Assembly: GCF_001634885.1 (NCBI RefSeq)
Contig: NZ_LWEX01000421.1
Coordinates: forward strand, 1 to 58,555
Direction of reading: 5' to 3'
Origin: Sulfitobacter sp. HI0040
Lineage (GTDB): Bacteria; Pseudomonadota; Alphaproteobacteria; Rhodobacterales; Rhodobacteraceae
Length of the DNA stretch: 58,555 nucleotides
Positions 16,228 through 25,748 of this stretch are shown here, piece by piece. The position numbers and the translations under genes are program-made. Position 1 is the stretch's first letter, and the number at the start of each line of letters is the position of its first letter. Under the pieces are notes generated by a model that saw nothing but the letters and a program-made list of their open reading frames with translations, did not search any database and was not told the origin of the DNA.

Positions 16228-17130
16228 TTACTCCGTCACGATGAACTCGGTCATCCGGGTGGATTGTATAGGCAGGAAATTATCGTCCGATATCGTGGTG
16301 AGCCGGGTCTGGCCGAAACGGTCCTTCCAGACGCTGATCGCTTCGAGGTTGTCGAAGCGCGAGGGCAGAGAGGTGATGAGGGTGACCTCTTCTGGAACGG
16401 GACCCTGAAATTCGAACCGGCGGATGCGGCTGCGAAAGCCCAGCGGTGTCACGCTGCGTTCCAGCAGGTACAACCGCCCCTCGTGGTCGTAATCCGCGCC
16501 CACTGGCACGAACGCGCCCCTGCGGATGAGGCGATGCACCCTCCGCCAGCGCCCCCGTTCGAGCGCGTAAACCGAAAAGGGGGCTGTGCGGCTGGTACTG
16601 CTTTCCGGAATGGCGTGAAGCGTTCCGCCCGGGGTGATGGCCAGCGCCTCCAACCCCTGATTGATGGGGAATCCCTTGAAGGCCTGACTGCGGGGAAGAA
16701 CCCCGGTACGCCCTGTTTTCGGATCGATCCGCATGACCCGGTGGTCATTCTCTAACGAAACATAGAGTTGCCCGTCCGGCCCTTCGGCAAGTCCTTCGGC
16801 ATCTGAATCGGGCTTTCCCAGTACGCTGCCGGCTGGGCTGCGCAGGGGCTGTGTATCCAGTACCTGGATGGCAGCAAGCGTGTCCAGCCCGTCCCGGATC
16901 AATCCCGCGGTGACGATCCGGCCCCGGTCCGACACGATGTAGGCCCGTTTGCCATCATCGGACACTTCCATGCCGGAAAACCCGCCGAACCAGCCTTCGT
17001 TCTGGGTCCAGACAACATCTGAGACCTGCTTCAGCGCGGGTTCGGCAACAGCGGGCAGGGCCGCGCTGCCCAGCGCGGCCATTAGGGCGAAAATACGAAG
17101 GATCAATTTGCGTCCAGTACCGCTTTGCAC
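16228..17130 (-). CDS. Exported esterase-like protein of the phytase family
   Basis: This 300-residue protein has an N-terminal signal peptide (ILRIFALMAALGSAALPAVAEPA), so it is exported. The rest matches the esterase-like/phytase-like beta-propeller family: FGGFSGMEVSDDGKRAYIVSDRG, DAEGLAEGPDGQLYVSLEN, NQGLEALAITPGG and DNLEAISVW. The substrate is unknown; members are often annotated as esterase-like activity of phytase. The start at 17130 lies 28 nt inside mepA on the same strand, so the two are probably translationally linked. Confidence 0.75.
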   Translation of the reverse strand: MQSGTGRKLILRIFALMAALGSAALPAVAEPALKQVSDVVWTQNEGWFGGFSGMEVSDDGKRAYIVSDRGRIVTAGLIRDGLDTLAAIQVLDTQPLRSPAGSVLGKPDSDAEGLAEGPDGQLYVSLENDHRVMRIDPKTGRTGVLPRSQAFKGFPINQGLEALAITPGGTLHAIPESSTSRTAPFSVYALERGRWRRVHRLIRRGAFVPVGADYDHEGRLYLLERSVTPLGFRSRIRRFEFQGPVPEEVTLITSLPSRFDNLEAISVWKDRFGQTRLTTISDDNFLPIQSTRMTEFIVTE

Positions 17131-18056
17131 TGTGCCGGAAGGTCCGCCAGCAGAATTTCACGCCGGGGTTTGGCGGGTTTGGCATTGGGATCCGGCGGTG
17201 GCGGGTTCAGAATGTTCTTCTGCCACTGCGCGGCCTCTGCACAGCCGTCACCCGGCGGGGGCGGGGCCTGATTGGTGCAATCCGTCGCGCCCGGAGGGCA
17301 GGTCAGGCGCACGTGGAAATGGTAGTGATGCCCATACCATGGCCTGATCTTGCGCAGGTAGGACCGGTCGCTGGTTTCATCGGCGCACATCTGAACCTTG
17401 GCGCCGGGAAAGATGAAGATTCGCGCGACACGCGGATCGGAGGCGGCGGCCTTCAGCAACTGATGGTGCTGGGGCGTCCAGCTTTCGTTCACATAGGCGC
17501 CCGCCGCGCGCCGAAGCGAGATGGAGGAAATGCTTTCACGCTGGGCGCGGGAGAGGGCGAGCGATTTGGGCGGTAACAGCCAGATATCTGCATCGAGACC
17601 GATCTGGTGGCTGCGGTGGCCGGTCAGCATCGGGCCACCCCGCGGCTGGCTTATGTCTCCTACGTATATGCCGCCCCAACCGGGAAGCTGTGCGGCACGC
17701 TGGCTCAGCTTGTCGATGTAGTCGAGCATCTCCGGATGGCCCCAGTTGCGATTGCGGCCCAGCCGCATCGCCTGCCATGTCGAGCCGGTTTCCGCCAGTT
17801 GCATCCCACCGGCAAGGCATCCCTTGGAATAGCCGCCGTAGGGCGCGGGTGCCTGTGCGGAGCCATGGGTCTTCGCCCCGAAAAGGCGCTTTGCCTCCAC
17901 ATTGCTAAGCGCCCCGCCCGAAGAGCCGATCGTCGGCAGCACGGCAGATGGCGTGCCGTCAATGTCCAGATTTGCCTGCGCCTCGGGCGTGTCGCCGCCA
18001 CAGGCTGCCAGAAGGATCGCCAACAGGGCGGCACTCGTCACACGATTTAAACTCAT
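17103..18056 (-). CDS. mepA: Penicillin-insensitive murein endopeptidase MepA (lipoprotein form)
   Basis: MepA is a LAS-type zinc metallopeptidase that cuts D-Ala-meso-DAP cross-links in peptidoglycan. The 317 residues begin with a lipoprotein signal and lipobox (AILLAAC, C19), so it is probably lipid-anchored. The zinc and catalytic residues are visible: GHRSHQIGLDADIW (H147, D155/D157) and YGHHYHFHVR (H243-H248). The C-terminal region has paired cysteines around TCPPGATDCTNQ. It overlaps the next upstream gene (MFS) by 4 nt and the esterase-like gene by 28 nt, giving a three-gene minus-strand operon. Confidence 0.92.
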   Translation of the reverse strand: MSLNRVTSAALLAILLAACGGDTPEAQANLDIDGTPSAVLPTIGSSGGALSNVEAKRLFGAKTHGSAQAPAPYGGYSKGCLAGGMQLAETGSTWQAMRLGRNRNWGHPEMLDYIDKLSQRAAQLPGWGGIYVGDISQPRGGPMLTGHRSHQIGLDADIWLLPPKSLALSRAQRESISSISLRRAAGAYVNESWTPQHHQLLKAAASDPRVARIFIFPGAKVQMCADETSDRSYLRKIRPWYGHHYHFHVRLTCPPGATDCTNQAPPPPGDGCAEAAQWQKNILNPPPPDPNAKPAKPRREILLADLPAQCKAVLDAN

Positions 18057-19420
18057 TCCTCAAAATCCCCCTGGGGTTTCACCCATGCTAGCAGGAGAAG
18101 GCCGATGATGAATAGCCCCACGATGGGGGCGATCCCCAATCTTTGACTGCCCGTCAGATCACTGGTCACGGCAATCAGCGCCGGGGCAAGGAACGAGGTT
18201 GCCTTTCCCGACAGCGCATAGAGACCAAATGCCTCCGTCATTCTTTCGGGATTGCCTTGCCGCGTCAGCATGTTGCGCGAAGATGCCTGCAAAGCGCCGC
18301 CTGCGGCGCCGATCAAGGCGCCAGCCACGTAGAACAGGATGTCCGGCAGGGGGGAGCCTTCGGGCAGTGCAATGCCCAGTACCGAAACGGGCGTGAGCGA
18401 AATGATCAGGCAGCCGGTGAGGATCAGAACGACACAGCAGAAGACGATCACGGGCATCGGCCCCACGCGCCGATCCACCCGGCCGCCCACCCAGCAGAAT
18501 ACCGCGCCGGAAATCGCGGCAAGGATGCCGAAGATGCCGATATCGATGATAGACCATTCCAGCACGCCGAGAGCATAGATACCGCCGAAGGTATACATCC
18601 CGTTGAGCGCATCGCGGTAGAACATGGAGGAACCGAGATAGGCCATTAGCGACGGGTGGCGGGGCAACCGCCGCAGGGTACGGACCAGATCGCGCAACCC
18701 CTGACCCACCCGGTAGCGCGCCGCCGCAGGCGCCGGCTGGTCGCGGATATAGAGGAAGAAGGGGATCATGAATATCACGTACCAGACGGCGGTGAAGGGG
18801 CCGACGATACGGGTATCGGCGCCGGTCTCCGGGTCCAGCCCGAATAGCGGGGGAAGCCCTGCCATCGTCACCCCCGATGGCGTTGCCTGAAAAAGCGCGA
18901 TCATCACGATCAGCGCCAGCACGCCACCCGCATAGCCGAATGCCCAGCCGGAGCCTGATATGCGACCGCGCTCGGCAGGGTCGGGGTGCAGTTCCGGCAG
19001 ATAGGAATTGGTGAAGATCGTGGCAAATTCCATCCCGATCAACCCAATGCCGAAGAACAGGAGCGCCAAGGGGACGGAAAAGCTCTGCGGCGCTGTCCAC
19101 CATAGCCCGGCGGAACCCACCACGTAGAGCGCCGAGAAGAGCCAGATCCATGGCAACCGCCTGCCGGAGGAATCGGCCACCGCGCCGAGGATGGGCGCCA
19201 GCACCGCGATCAGCACACCCGCGACTGTCAGCCCGTAGCCCCAGTAGGCCTGCGCCTGCGCCTTTGCCGCACCGGGTTCCATGCCGTTTTCGATCAGCGC
19301 GGTCGTCGCCGTTTGCGCGAAGTAGGGGCCGAAAATGAAGGTCAAGAGCAGGGTATTGTAGGGCTGACTGGCCCAATCGAAGAAATACCAGCCCCAGATA
19401 CGCTGTTTGACCGTGCCCAT
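18053..19420 (-). CDS. UMF1/Atg22-type MFS transporter
   Basis: This 455-residue integral membrane protein has about 12 predicted helices. It begins with IWGWYFFDWASQPYNTLLLTFIFGPYF, the signature of the UMF1 (Atg22-like) branch of the major facilitator superfamily. It also contains PILGAVADSSGRRLPW, a loop A-type motif, and ASSRNMLTRQ. The start is ATG 19420, with GGGAGGGCAGAAAG upstream on the minus strand; the frame is open further upstream without family similarity. The substrate is unknown. It is the first gene of the MFS-mepA-esterase unit. Confidence 0.85.
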   Translation of the reverse strand: MGTVKQRIWGWYFFDWASQPYNTLLLTFIFGPYFAQTATTALIENGMEPGAAKAQAQAYWGYGLTVAGVLIAVLAPILGAVADSSGRRLPWIWLFSALYVVGSAGLWWTAPQSFSVPLALLFFGIGLIGMEFATIFTNSYLPELHPDPAERGRISGSGWAFGYAGGVLALIVMIALFQATPSGVTMAGLPPLFGLDPETGADTRIVGPFTAVWYVIFMIPFFLYIRDQPAPAAARYRVGQGLRDLVRTLRRLPRHPSLMAYLGSSMFYRDALNGMYTFGGIYALGVLEWSIIDIGIFGILAAISGAVFCWVGGRVDRRVGPMPVIVFCCVVLILTGCLIISLTPVSVLGIALPEGSPLPDILFYVAGALIGAAGGALQASSRNMLTRQGNPERMTEAFGLYALSGKATSFLAPALIAVTSDLTGSQRLGIAPIVGLFIIGLLLLAWVKPQGDFEE

Positions 19421-19562
19421 TCTTTCTGCCCTCCCGCCGTTGCGGAAAGGTAGAGCAGGGGCACCGCGTTGCTGCAAGCAATGATTGCAGCACGAACGTG
19501 ACGACAACCAAGCCGCGCGGGTGTCTGAGGTCATCGACGCGATGAAGCACTGACCTTTGGCG

Positions 19563-20108
19563 TCAGCTTTGCATCTGCATCGGCGGCCACGCCCTGTCGG
19601 CCTCCGCTGCGACCCAGCGGGCGACCCAATCCGGCATGGGGGGCGATGTGTCCGCCCGACCCATGGCTGCAAGGATGCGCGGCGGCGGGATTAACCCCTT
19701 CGCATCGGTCAGTGCTGTGCGGTAGAGCACGTGGCTTGCACATTCTCCGTTGCCCTTCCACATGCTCTGTTCCAGATAGATGAACCTGTCGTCCCAGCAG
19801 GTCAGTCTGCTGCGCATCTCGAACCGCTCGAACCCGCGGATGCGACGGCGAAAGCGTGTGCTTGTCCCCGCAACCGTCATGCCCCAGCCTTCGCGCCGCA
19901 GTACGGCGATGAGCCCGAGCCGCTGCGCCAGCGCGGTCCGCCCCAGATCGTAAAGCGACAGCGCCCGCCCGTTATTGAGTTCGAGCCAAAAATCCAGATC
20001 ATGCGGCCAGCACCTGTGATGGCTCACATGAACCTCCGTCAGCGAGGCCAAAGCGGGCTGCCGCCGGGCACGAAGCAGATCCTTGGTCATGCGCACGAAG
20101 GGAAACAT
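19563..20108 (-). CDS. Acyl-CoA thioesterase-like (4HBT/hotdog) protein
   Basis: This 181-residue protein matches hotdog-fold thioesterases of the 4HBT_2 type: TEVHVSHHRCWPHDLDFWLELNNGRALSLYDLGR near the N terminus, then FRRRIRGFERFEMRSRLTCWDDRFIYLEQ. ATG 20108 gives MFPFVRMTKD, a typical start; the upstream 40 codons of open frame are not supported. The substrate is unknown. It is divergent from yggT across a 140-nt gap. Confidence 0.75.
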   Translation of the reverse strand: MFPFVRMTKDLLRARRQPALASLTEVHVSHHRCWPHDLDFWLELNNGRALSLYDLGRTALAQRLGLIAVLRREGWGMTVAGTSTRFRRRIRGFERFEMRSRLTCWDDRFIYLEQSMWKGNGECASHVLYRTALTDAKGLIPPPRILAAMGRADTSPPMPDWVARWVAAEADRAWPPMQMQS

Positions 20109-20248
20109 CGGAATCCTCGGTTGGTCTGGGAAAGACGCGGGATTGCTTTTCCGAGCGGACGGGGTGGCGGTCAACGACAACCTCGCGGCACCCTTGCCCT
20201 TTGGTGTCGCGCCCTTTATCTCAACCACGTCTCGCGAAAGGGTACGCC

Positions 20249-20536
20249 ATGGCCTCGTTGTTCCAAATCATCATGCTGCTGCTGGACATTGTCTGGTTCG
20301 TCATCATTGCGCATGTGATCATGTCGTGGCTGATCAACTTTCAGGTTCTCAACCTGCGCCAGCCGCTGGTGGCCCAGATCTGGGACGGCCTCAACCGGCT
20401 GCTGGAGCCGCTCTATAGCCGGGTCCGGGCCTTTCTGCCCGCCATGGGCGGCCTTGATCTTGCCCCGCTGGTGGTTCTGATCGCGGTGGCGATCCTGCGG
20501 ATTGTCCTGATCAACAACGCGCCCGCGTTCTACTGA
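20249..20536 (+). CDS. YggT-family membrane protein
   Basis: This 95-residue protein has two hydrophobic blocks (about residues 5-28 and 68-90), with NRLLEPLYSRVRAFLPAMGGLDLAPLVVLI between them, the hallmark of YggT. Members are linked to envelope or osmotic functions and to cell division without a fixed biochemical role. ATG 20249 is chosen because the upstream in-frame ATG adds a non-family tail. A GC hairpin lies just after the stop. Confidence 0.88.
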   Translation: MASLFQIIMLLLDIVWFVIIAHVIMSWLINFQVLNLRQPLVAQIWDGLNRLLEPLYSRVRAFLPAMGGLDLAPLVVLIAVAILRIVLINNAPAFY

Positions 20537-20543
20537 CCGGATG

Positions 20544-20562
20544 CGCCCCCGTCGCGGGGGCG
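20544..20562 (+). terminator. GC hairpin after yggT
   Basis: An 8-bp perfect stem CGCCCCCG/CGGGGGCG with a 3-nt loop begins 8 nt after the yggT stop. No T run follows, so it may only attenuate or protect the yggT transcript rather than end it. Confidence 0.4.
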
Positions 20563-20639
20563 AAACCGGGTGGGGCCTTGCCCCGGATGCCGCCCTGTGG
20601 GACCTTGGGCGAAAAAGCGAAAACCCCTCCCGAGGTCAT

Positions 20640-22685
20640 ATGACAGGCGCTTCCACGCTTCTTCAGAACGTATTCGGATTCGATTCCTTCCGGCCCGGGC
20701 AGGAACCGATCGTCGACGCGGTGACGGCGGGGGAAAACGTGCTGGCGATCATGCCCACGGGTGGCGGTAAATCCCTATGTTTTCAACTTCCTGCCCTGCT
20801 GCGTGACGGGGTGACGGTGGTGATATCCCCCCTGATTGCCCTGATGCGGGATCAGGTCCGGAGCCTGCAGGAAGCGGGCGTGGCGGCAGGGGCGCTCACC
20901 TCCGGAAACACGCCGGAAGAAACGGACGCCGTATGGGAGGCGCTGGAAAGCGGGGCATTGAAACTGCTCTACATGGCGCCTGAACGGCTGGCTGCCGGTT
21001 CGGCCGCCGGAATGCTGCGCCGGGCGAACGTGCGCCTGATCGCGGTGGACGAAGCCCACTGTGTGAGCCAGTGGGGCCATGATTTCAGGCCGGACTACCT
21101 GCGCATCGGTGCCCTGCGGCGGGACCTTGGCGTGCCGCTCGCGGCCTTTACCGCCACGGCAGATGCCGAAACCCGTGCCGAAATCGTCGAGCGGCTGTTC
21201 GACGGAGAAGACCCGCGCCACTTTCTTCAGGGGTTCGATCGCCCCAATATTCATCTTTCCTTCGCGGCCAAGAATTCACCGCGCCAGCAGATCCTTAAAT
21301 TTGCGGCGGCCCGCCGGGGGCAATCCGGCATCGTCTACTGCGGCACGCGCGCAAAGACCGAGGGGATCGCCCGCGCGCTTCAGGATGAAGGCCATGCCGC
21401 GTTGCATTACCACGGCGGGATGGAGGCCGATGATCGCAGAATGGCGGAACGCCGTTTCCAGCAGGAGGACGGGCTTATCGTTGTGGCGACGGTCGCTTTC
21501 GGGATGGGGATCGACAAACCGGATATCCGTTGGGTGGCCCATGCCGATCTGCCTAAGAGCATCGAAGCCTATTATCAGGAAATCGGGCGCGCGGGACGCG
21601 ATGGCGCGCCTGCCGAAACGCTCACGCTTTTCGGTGCGGATGATATCCGCCTGCGCCGGGGCCAGATCGACGAAGGGCTCGCCCCGCCGGAACGCCGCAT
21701 GGCCGATCACGCTCGGCTCAACGCGCTGCTGGGGCTTGCCGAGGCTCTAGCGTGCCGTCGACAGACCCTGCTGGGCTATTTCGGTGAAACGATCACGGGC
21801 TGCGGCAATTGCGACCTCTGCGAAACGCCGGCAGAAGTCTTCGACGGCACCACCGCCGTGCGCAAGGCGCTGTCTGCGATCCTGCGCACCGATGAATGGT
21901 TCGGCGCGGGCCACCTGATTGACATCCTGCTGGGGCAGGAGACGGACAAGGTGCGTGCGCGGGGTCATGCAGACCTGCCAACCTTCGGGGTGGGTCGCGA
22001 ATACGACAAGCGCCAGTGGCAGGCCGTGTTCCGCCAGATGATGGGCCGCGATCTGGTGCGCCCTGACCCCACAAGGCACGGGGCGCTGCGCATGACTGAT
22101 GCGGCGCTGCCGATCCTGCGGGGGGAGGCCAGCATAGACCTGCGCCGCGATACGATCACCGCCGCGGCGAGCGAACGCCGCCCTGCGGTCAAGGCGCTGG
22201 TGTCGGACGAAGACGCGCCCCTGCTCAGCGCGCTGAAGGCGAAGCGCCGGGCACTGGCCGAAGCGGCGCGCGTTCCGGCCTATATCATCTTTACCGACCG
22301 CACCCTGATCGAGATGGCCCAGACCCGGCCCGGCGACCTCGACGCGATGGCGCGTATCGGCGGCGTCGGGGCCAAGAAGCTGGACAGCTACGGTTCGGCC
22401 TTCCTCGAAGTGATCAACGGGGAGGCTCGGGAAATGCATCCCACCCGCCGAAAGCTGGCAGGTCGCAACGCAGGGGAGCTTTATGACAGGCTGCTGCAGA
22501 TTCAGGCGGATTTGTCCCGCGGCACGCAAGGCACCGACAAACCGTTAAGCTGCTCCGCCTCGCAACTGGCCAAGGTGGCACAGTTGCGCGATCCCGACGA
22601 TACGACACTGGAACGGGTGCTGGGCGAGCGCCGCGCCGCCCGGTTCGGCCCCGCCTTTCTGGACGTTCTGCGGGGTGCGGGCTAG
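20640..22685 (+). CDS. recQ: ATP-dependent DNA helicase RecQ
   Basis: RecQ is a 3'-5' superfamily 2 helicase for recombination and replication-fork repair. The 681 residues carry motif I (MPTGGGKSLCFQLPAL, K44), the DEAHCVSQWGHDFRPDY box, the conserved GFDRPNI and QEIGRAGRDG segments, a zinc-binding region (CGNCDLC), the winged-helix RQC part and a C-terminal HRDC domain (about residues 530-610). ATG 20640 is preferred because the 33 upstream open codons are unlike the family. The final 60 residues form an extra tail. Confidence 0.95.
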   Translation: MTGASTLLQNVFGFDSFRPGQEPIVDAVTAGENVLAIMPTGGGKSLCFQLPALLRDGVTVVISPLIALMRDQVRSLQEAGVAAGALTSGNTPEETDAVWEALESGALKLLYMAPERLAAGSAAGMLRRANVRLIAVDEAHCVSQWGHDFRPDYLRIGALRRDLGVPLAAFTATADAETRAEIVERLFDGEDPRHFLQGFDRPNIHLSFAAKNSPRQQILKFAAARRGQSGIVYCGTRAKTEGIARALQDEGHAALHYHGGMEADDRRMAERRFQQEDGLIVVATVAFGMGIDKPDIRWVAHADLPKSIEAYYQEIGRAGRDGAPAETLTLFGADDIRLRRGQIDEGLAPPERRMADHARLNALLGLAEALACRRQTLLGYFGETITGCGNCDLCETPAEVFDGTTAVRKALSAILRTDEWFGAGHLIDILLGQETDKVRARGHADLPTFGVGREYDKRQWQAVFRQMMGRDLVRPDPTRHGALRMTDAALPILRGEASIDLRRDTITAAASERRPAVKALVSDEDAPLLSALKAKRRALAEAARVPAYIIFTDRTLIEMAQTRPGDLDAMARIGGVGAKKLDSYGSAFLEVINGEAREMHPTRRKLAGRNAGELYDRLLQIQADLSRGTQGTDKPLSCSASQLAKVAQLRDPDDTTLERVLGERRAARFGPAFLDVLRGAG

Positions 22686-22715
22686 GTAGCCTGCGAAAGC
22701 AGAGGGAGAATGGCG

Positions 22716-23495
22716 ATGCTGGTGGTGATTTCACCCGCGAAACGGCTGGACTGGAGCGAACGGTCGCAGAAGATGACGGAACCGGCCTTTGCCGCCGAAG
22801 CCGACAGCCTTGCACGAACCGCCCGCAACCTGCCCCTGCGCGACCTCAAGTCGCTGATGTCGCTGAGCGACGATCTGGCGCGGCTGAACCGTGACCGGTT
22901 CAAGGACTTCACGACAGAGCCGACAGCGGACGCCACCCGCCCCGCGATCCATGCCTTCGCGGGCGACACCTATCAGGGTCTCGAAGCGGCAACGCTGGGG
23001 GAGGACGCGATGGATTGGGCACAGGACCATCTGCGCATCCTGTCCGGTCTCTATGGGCTGCTGCGACCGCTCGATGCGATACAGGCCTACCGGTTGGAGA
23101 TGGGCAGCCGTCTCAAGACCCGGCGCGGTGCCACGCTTTACGAATACTGGCGCGACGATATTGCAAAGGCGCTGAATGCCCAAGGCGAAGCTGTGGGTGC
23201 CAAGGTTCTGGTGAATTGCGCCAGTCAGGAATATTTCGGCGCCGTGCCGACCAAGGCGCTCAAGCTCGATGTGGTCACGCCGCGCTTCATGGAAGACAAG
23301 GACGACGGGAAGGGGCCGAAGATCGTCAGCTTCTTTGCCAAGAAGGCCCGGGGCGCAATGGCGCGTTTCATTGTCGAAAACCGGTTCTCCGACCCCGCCG
23401 ATCTGCGCGCCTTCGAAGCGGGCGGCTATACTTGGCGCGAAGACCTGTCCACAGAGGCAGAACCGGTATTCGTGCGGCCCTATCCCGAAGGCTGA
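22716..23495 (+). CDS. yaaA: Peroxide stress protein YaaA (DUF328)
   Basis: YaaA proteins protect against hydrogen peroxide, apparently by limiting free iron and oxidative DNA damage. This 259-residue protein shows the family landmarks ISPAKRLDW, YQGLEA, ILSGLYGLLRPLDAIQAYRLEMG, NCASQEYF and FFAKKARG. Two ATGs are close together (22710 and 22716). GGGAGA at 22704-22709 sits better for 22716. The 3' end overlaps the opposing kinase gene by 16 nt. Confidence 0.9.
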   Translation: MLVVISPAKRLDWSERSQKMTEPAFAAEADSLARTARNLPLRDLKSLMSLSDDLARLNRDRFKDFTTEPTADATRPAIHAFAGDTYQGLEAATLGEDAMDWAQDHLRILSGLYGLLRPLDAIQAYRLEMGSRLKTRRGATLYEYWRDDIAKALNAQGEAVGAKVLVNCASQEYFGAVPTKALKLDVVTPRFMEDKDDGKGPKIVSFFAKKARGAMARFIVENRFSDPADLRAFEAGGYTWREDLSTEAEPVFVRPYPEG

Positions 23496-25660
23496 CGCGG
23501 GGCCCCGGGCCATAGTGGGGCCATGCCGTCTTTCCACGCGGCGGTGATCTGACCGAGAAGTTGCGATTTACGCAGCGGTTTTGCCAGATAATGATCCGCA
23601 CCCGCGGCGAGGATATCGGCATCGTCGCCATGCATGGCATGGGCGGTGAGCGCGACGATCGGCACATGCCCCCCTTCGCTCGCTTCGAAGTCCCTGATGC
23701 GCCGGGTGGCTTCGCGCCCGTCCATGCAGGGCATCGAGACATCCATGAAGATCAGGTCCGGCCGTTCCGCACGGAAGGCATCCAATGCTTCCTCGCCATT
23801 CGCGGCCATGGTGAGGGAAAGATCGAGGTGTTTGACCATCTCCCGCAGGACAAGCTGGTTCGTGCGGTTATCCTCCGCCGCGAGCACGCGCATCCGGCGG
23901 GGCCCTTGCGCCGACGCGCGCGGCCCGCGTTCCGAAGATTTGAGGGCGGTGGCGATTTCGGCGCAGAGGGTTCGGCGGGGCAGGGGTTTTTGCAAAAGGG
24001 CCTGCAACAGCCCTGCATCGGGGTCACGCTGGGCGCTTCCGGGGTTCGAGCTGAGCATTAGTATCGGGGCCTCGCACCCCGCACCCCTGAGAGCGCGGGC
24101 CAGGAGCAGGCCGTTCATCCGCGGCATCTCATGATCCGTCAGCACGATATCCACGCTGGTGTCCATGCGCCGCAAAGCTTCTGCGCCATCGCGGCAACTG
24201 GTCACGCGGGCACCGAACTGTTCGAGCTGCCGTGTCACGATCAGCCGGTTCACCTCCAGATCGTCGACCACCAGCACATGGCATTCACCGAGGGGCCGTT
24301 TCTCTGGCACGTGGGGGGCTTCGGCGGCGACGGGCAGATCGAGGGAGAAGCCGAAGCATGAACCTTCGCCTTCCTGTGAATCGACCCAGATTTCGCCGTT
24401 CATGAGGCCAATCAGCCGCCTGCAAATGGCAAGGCCAAGCCCTGTCCCGTCGAACTGACGATTGCAGGTGTTCTGAACCTGGCTGAATTCGTCGAAAACC
24501 TCACTCACCATCGCGGGTGAGATGCCGATGCCCGTATCCTCGATGGAGACGTGAAGGCCCGTGTGCCCCGCAACTGCAGAAGGGCGGCCCACTGCCCGGA
24601 CAAGCACATGGCCCTGGGCCGTGAACTTTACCGCGTTCCCGATCAGGTTGGTGAGTACCTGCCGAATCCGACCGGCATCTCCATTCAGCTGTGCGGGCAG
24701 GCCGATATCGTAGTCGAGCAGAAGGGAGAGACCTTTTTCCCGTGCGGCCGGCTGCAACAGCAGGATAACCTCCCGCATGGCCTGTTCGAGGTCGAAGGGT
24801 TCGGGGTTCAGGTCCAGCTTTTCCGCTTCGATTTTCGAGTAGTCGAGCACGTCGTTGATGATGACGACCAGCGCTTCGCTGCTGTTCTTGATCGTTTCGA
24901 CATAGAGTTGCTGTTCACCGGTAAGCACAGTGTCTGCCAGCAGGTCCGCCATACCGAGAACGCCATTCATCGGGGTTCGGATTTCATGGCTCATATTCGC
25001 CAGGAACACCGATTTCGCCCGGTTCGCGCGCTCGGCCAGGGCGCGGGCCTCCTTCAACTGGGCCTCGTATTCCACCGTCGCCGTGATATCGATGCCGAGC
25101 GACACGAGGTCTCCGCCCGGCCCGCGCCGGTCGATCATCTTGATGTGTTTGCCGTTCCACAGCTTGATCACCATGGGATGGGGCGCGGGTGATTGGCGCC
25201 GTTGCATCATCATGGCCCGCCAATCCGCCGGGAGCAGGCTGCCGGTATCGATAATTCCTTCCTCGGTCAGAACCTGAAGGATCGTCATGTAATTCACCCC
25301 GGGACCGATGAGTTCGAGCCCATCGAAAATGACGAGATAGGCCTTGTTCGCCATGATCATTTCGTCATCCGCGTTGAAAAAGGCGAAACCGTCGGCGATT
25401 GTCTGGATAGAATGCCACAGCCGCCGTTCCGTCAGGGCGATGCGCTGGTTCGCCGCGCTCAGATCGGATTTCACCCGCTGATTCTCATCGCGGATGGTTT
25501 CGACCTCCGCCCGGGTTTCCACGATCTCTTCCGAGAGTTGCCGTGCGTGTTGGCCCAGTTTGCGATTGGCCGCGAAAAGCTCCGCCTGTTTCAGTTCCAG
25601 AAGACGTTCCGCCTTCAGCCTGCCCCGGCGTTCCTCCGTCAATCGGCTGGCAAGGTTCAT
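23480..25660 (-). CDS. Hybrid histidine kinase with two receiver domains (HnoK-like)
   Basis: This 726-residue cytosolic kinase has, in order, an N-terminal coiled coil (about 1-80), a PAS-like domain (about 82-195), HisKA with the phospho-acceptor in FLANMSHEIRTP (H225), HATPase_c (N342; EDTGIGI; GTGLGL), a first receiver (VLVVDD; phospho-aspartate D509 in LTDHEMP) and a second receiver (VLAAEDN; D640 in IFMDVSMP). There are no membrane segments. The coiled-coil start with ERRGRLKAERLLELKQAELFAANRKL recalls kinases encoded beside heme NO-binding (H-NOX) genes in alphaproteobacteria, but no H-NOX gene is next to it here. No output domain or partner regulator is nearby. It converges on yaaA. 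Confidence 0.88.
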   Translation of the reverse strand: MNLASRLTEERRGRLKAERLLELKQAELFAANRKLGQHARQLSEEIVETRAEVETIRDENQRVKSDLSAANQRIALTERRLWHSIQTIADGFAFFNADDEMIMANKAYLVIFDGLELIGPGVNYMTILQVLTEEGIIDTGSLLPADWRAMMMQRRQSPAPHPMVIKLWNGKHIKMIDRRGPGGDLVSLGIDITATVEYEAQLKEARALAERANRAKSVFLANMSHEIRTPMNGVLGMADLLADTVLTGEQQLYVETIKNSSEALVVIINDVLDYSKIEAEKLDLNPEPFDLEQAMREVILLLQPAAREKGLSLLLDYDIGLPAQLNGDAGRIRQVLTNLIGNAVKFTAQGHVLVRAVGRPSAVAGHTGLHVSIEDTGIGISPAMVSEVFDEFSQVQNTCNRQFDGTGLGLAICRRLIGLMNGEIWVDSQEGEGSCFGFSLDLPVAAEAPHVPEKRPLGECHVLVVDDLEVNRLIVTRQLEQFGARVTSCRDGAEALRRMDTSVDIVLTDHEMPRMNGLLLARALRGAGCEAPILMLSSNPGSAQRDPDAGLLQALLQKPLPRRTLCAEIATALKSSERGPRASAQGPRRMRVLAAEDNRTNQLVLREMVKHLDLSLTMAANGEEALDAFRAERPDLIFMDVSMPCMDGREATRRIRDFEASEGGHVPIVALTAHAMHGDDADILAAGADHYLAKPLRKSQLLGQITAAWKDGMAPLWPGAPRQPSG

Positions 25661-25748
25661 GCCGCTTTCCCTGCTTGAATCTTTCCCGGATCCATAGCTC
25701 GAAGATGCTGAACAGTTGTTTAATCGAAGACGAGGGGGGCAAATGTCC

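Noticed and set aside
18159-19550. 463-codon open frame overlapping the UMF1-type transporter in another frame
   Set aside because: It is Arg/Gly-rich without membrane helices, whereas the 18053-19420 frame gives a coherent 12-helix transporter.
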